Assembly: GCA_029204225.1 (NCBI GenBank)
Contig: CM055096.1
Location: 33,067,115-33,131,114 of the forward strand
DNA length: 64,000 nucleotides
Source of the DNA: Diphasiastrum complanatum
Lineage: Eukaryota; Streptophyta; Lycopodiopsida; Lycopodiales; Lycopodiaceae
Reading direction: 5' to 3'
Shown: positions 63,496-64,000 of the stretch, in pieces
Layout: each line of letters starts with the position of its first letter
Numbering within the stretch: the stretch's first letter is position 1
The notes under the pieces: generated by a model
Seen by the model: the letters and a program-made list of their open reading frames with translations, nothing else
The model's database searches: none
What the model was told of the DNA's origin: nothing
Program-made: the position numbers and the translations under genes

Positions 63496-63675
63496 TGTTA
63501 GCCGATATTTTCGCACGAAAAATCGGTCTATTGTTAGAGCAATTTTCACAATTTTATATAAAAATCGGCATGTAAAACCCAACTATTAATGGTAAAATCG
63601 GCACACAGTTGCCTATAGCTAGGGGTCCCAGCCAGCCCAAAATGTGGCTAGAGCAAATTTTGAGGCCTTAGGCAT
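63496..63675 (+). repeat. Gypsy LTR start (same family as 11915)
   Basis: TGTTAGCCGATATTTTCG onward matches 11915-12091 closely. After about 63672 the two sequences diverge, so only the beginning of the LTR is shared. Taken with the gag copies, it suggests two copies of one Tat-like element in the same orientation. Confidence 0.6.
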
Positions 63676-64000
63676 GATTTTGCTTAACCTTGAGTGAATC
63701 TAAGTAGCATGCTAGGTATGCATAGTATACATCATTACAACATATTGGGACACTTGTATTTCTTAGCATGATATGCTTCCTTTCTACCGCTTTGAAACCT
63801 AGAATATCTTCGTATGTCACACCTAGCTTTCAAGAGTAGTTAAACCTTATGTTTTTTCAGTGAAATGACGAGTCATGAAGCTCGACCTCTTTGAAACACA
63901 AGAGCGGGCCGTCCACCATGCGTGGTTGAAATACACTACCTTGGTTAGGTATGAATATAGTCATCTCCATCGTTGGAACTGCCTAGCGAAATACCTAGGC
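63676..64000. other. Unassigned sequence at the window end
   Basis: Nothing recognisable; no open frame of note. It could be flanking DNA or a diverged remainder of the LTR. Confidence 0.4.

Overview
The window is plant nuclear DNA dominated by decayed transposable elements, with two host genes. Exons are short, GT-AG introns run up to 13.8 kb and are packed with nested elements, and LTR retrotransposons of several families are present. This suits a large-genome seed plant; a gymnosperm such as a conifer is my best guess, inferred from intron size and repeat content only.

Host genes. (1) Positions 1-735 (+) are the 3' end of a leucine-rich-repeat receptor kinase of the EMS1/EXS type; only the kinase domain lies inside the window. 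(2) Positions 28160-59507 (+) hold a complete AMP1-type glutamate carboxypeptidase II-like gene (M28B metallopeptidase): 12 exons, about 776 codons, all five expected zinc ligands and the catalytic glutamate, with canonical splice sites at every junction I assigned. Its introns contain a gypsy RT remnant, a minisatellite, a tandem duplication with a MITE inside it, hAT-like elements, two gypsy elements and LINE pieces.

Layout. 0.7-4.3 kb: intergenic. 4.3-10.9 kb: a decayed Ty3/gypsy element whose pol is followed, in sense, by an unusual coiled-coil ORF and then a 3' LTR. 11.5-14.0 kb: fragments of LTRs and of a copia-like gag in both orientations. 14.1-16.0 kb: an AC/AT simple repeat fused to a gypsy gag (copy 1). 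16.0-18.3 kb (-) and 24.8-27.3 kb (+): two inverted copies of a retroelement that keeps a copia-type protease but carries an unrecognised ORF of about 500 codons where integrase and RT would be. 18.3-19.4 kb: a LINE fragment (-). 20.1-24.75 kb: a decayed Ty1/copia element (+). 27.3-27.75 kb: an LTR with TATA box and CT tract directly upstream of the AMP1-like gene and in the same orientation. 43.5-56.5 kb, inside AMP1-like intron 5: three hAT-like elements sharing terminal repeats, a gag-protease-only gypsy element, an inverted LTR element, LINE pieces and a second gypsy element. 60.95-63.7 kb: gag copy 2 and the 3' LTR start of the same family as copy 1.

The best candidates for something undescribed are the protease-plus-novel-ORF retroelement family, the sense coiled-coil ORF downstream of the gypsy integrase, and a tRNA-Arg-like segment downstream of both gag copies. 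None of the transposable elements looks autonomous here: every pol carries stops, frameshifts or deletions.
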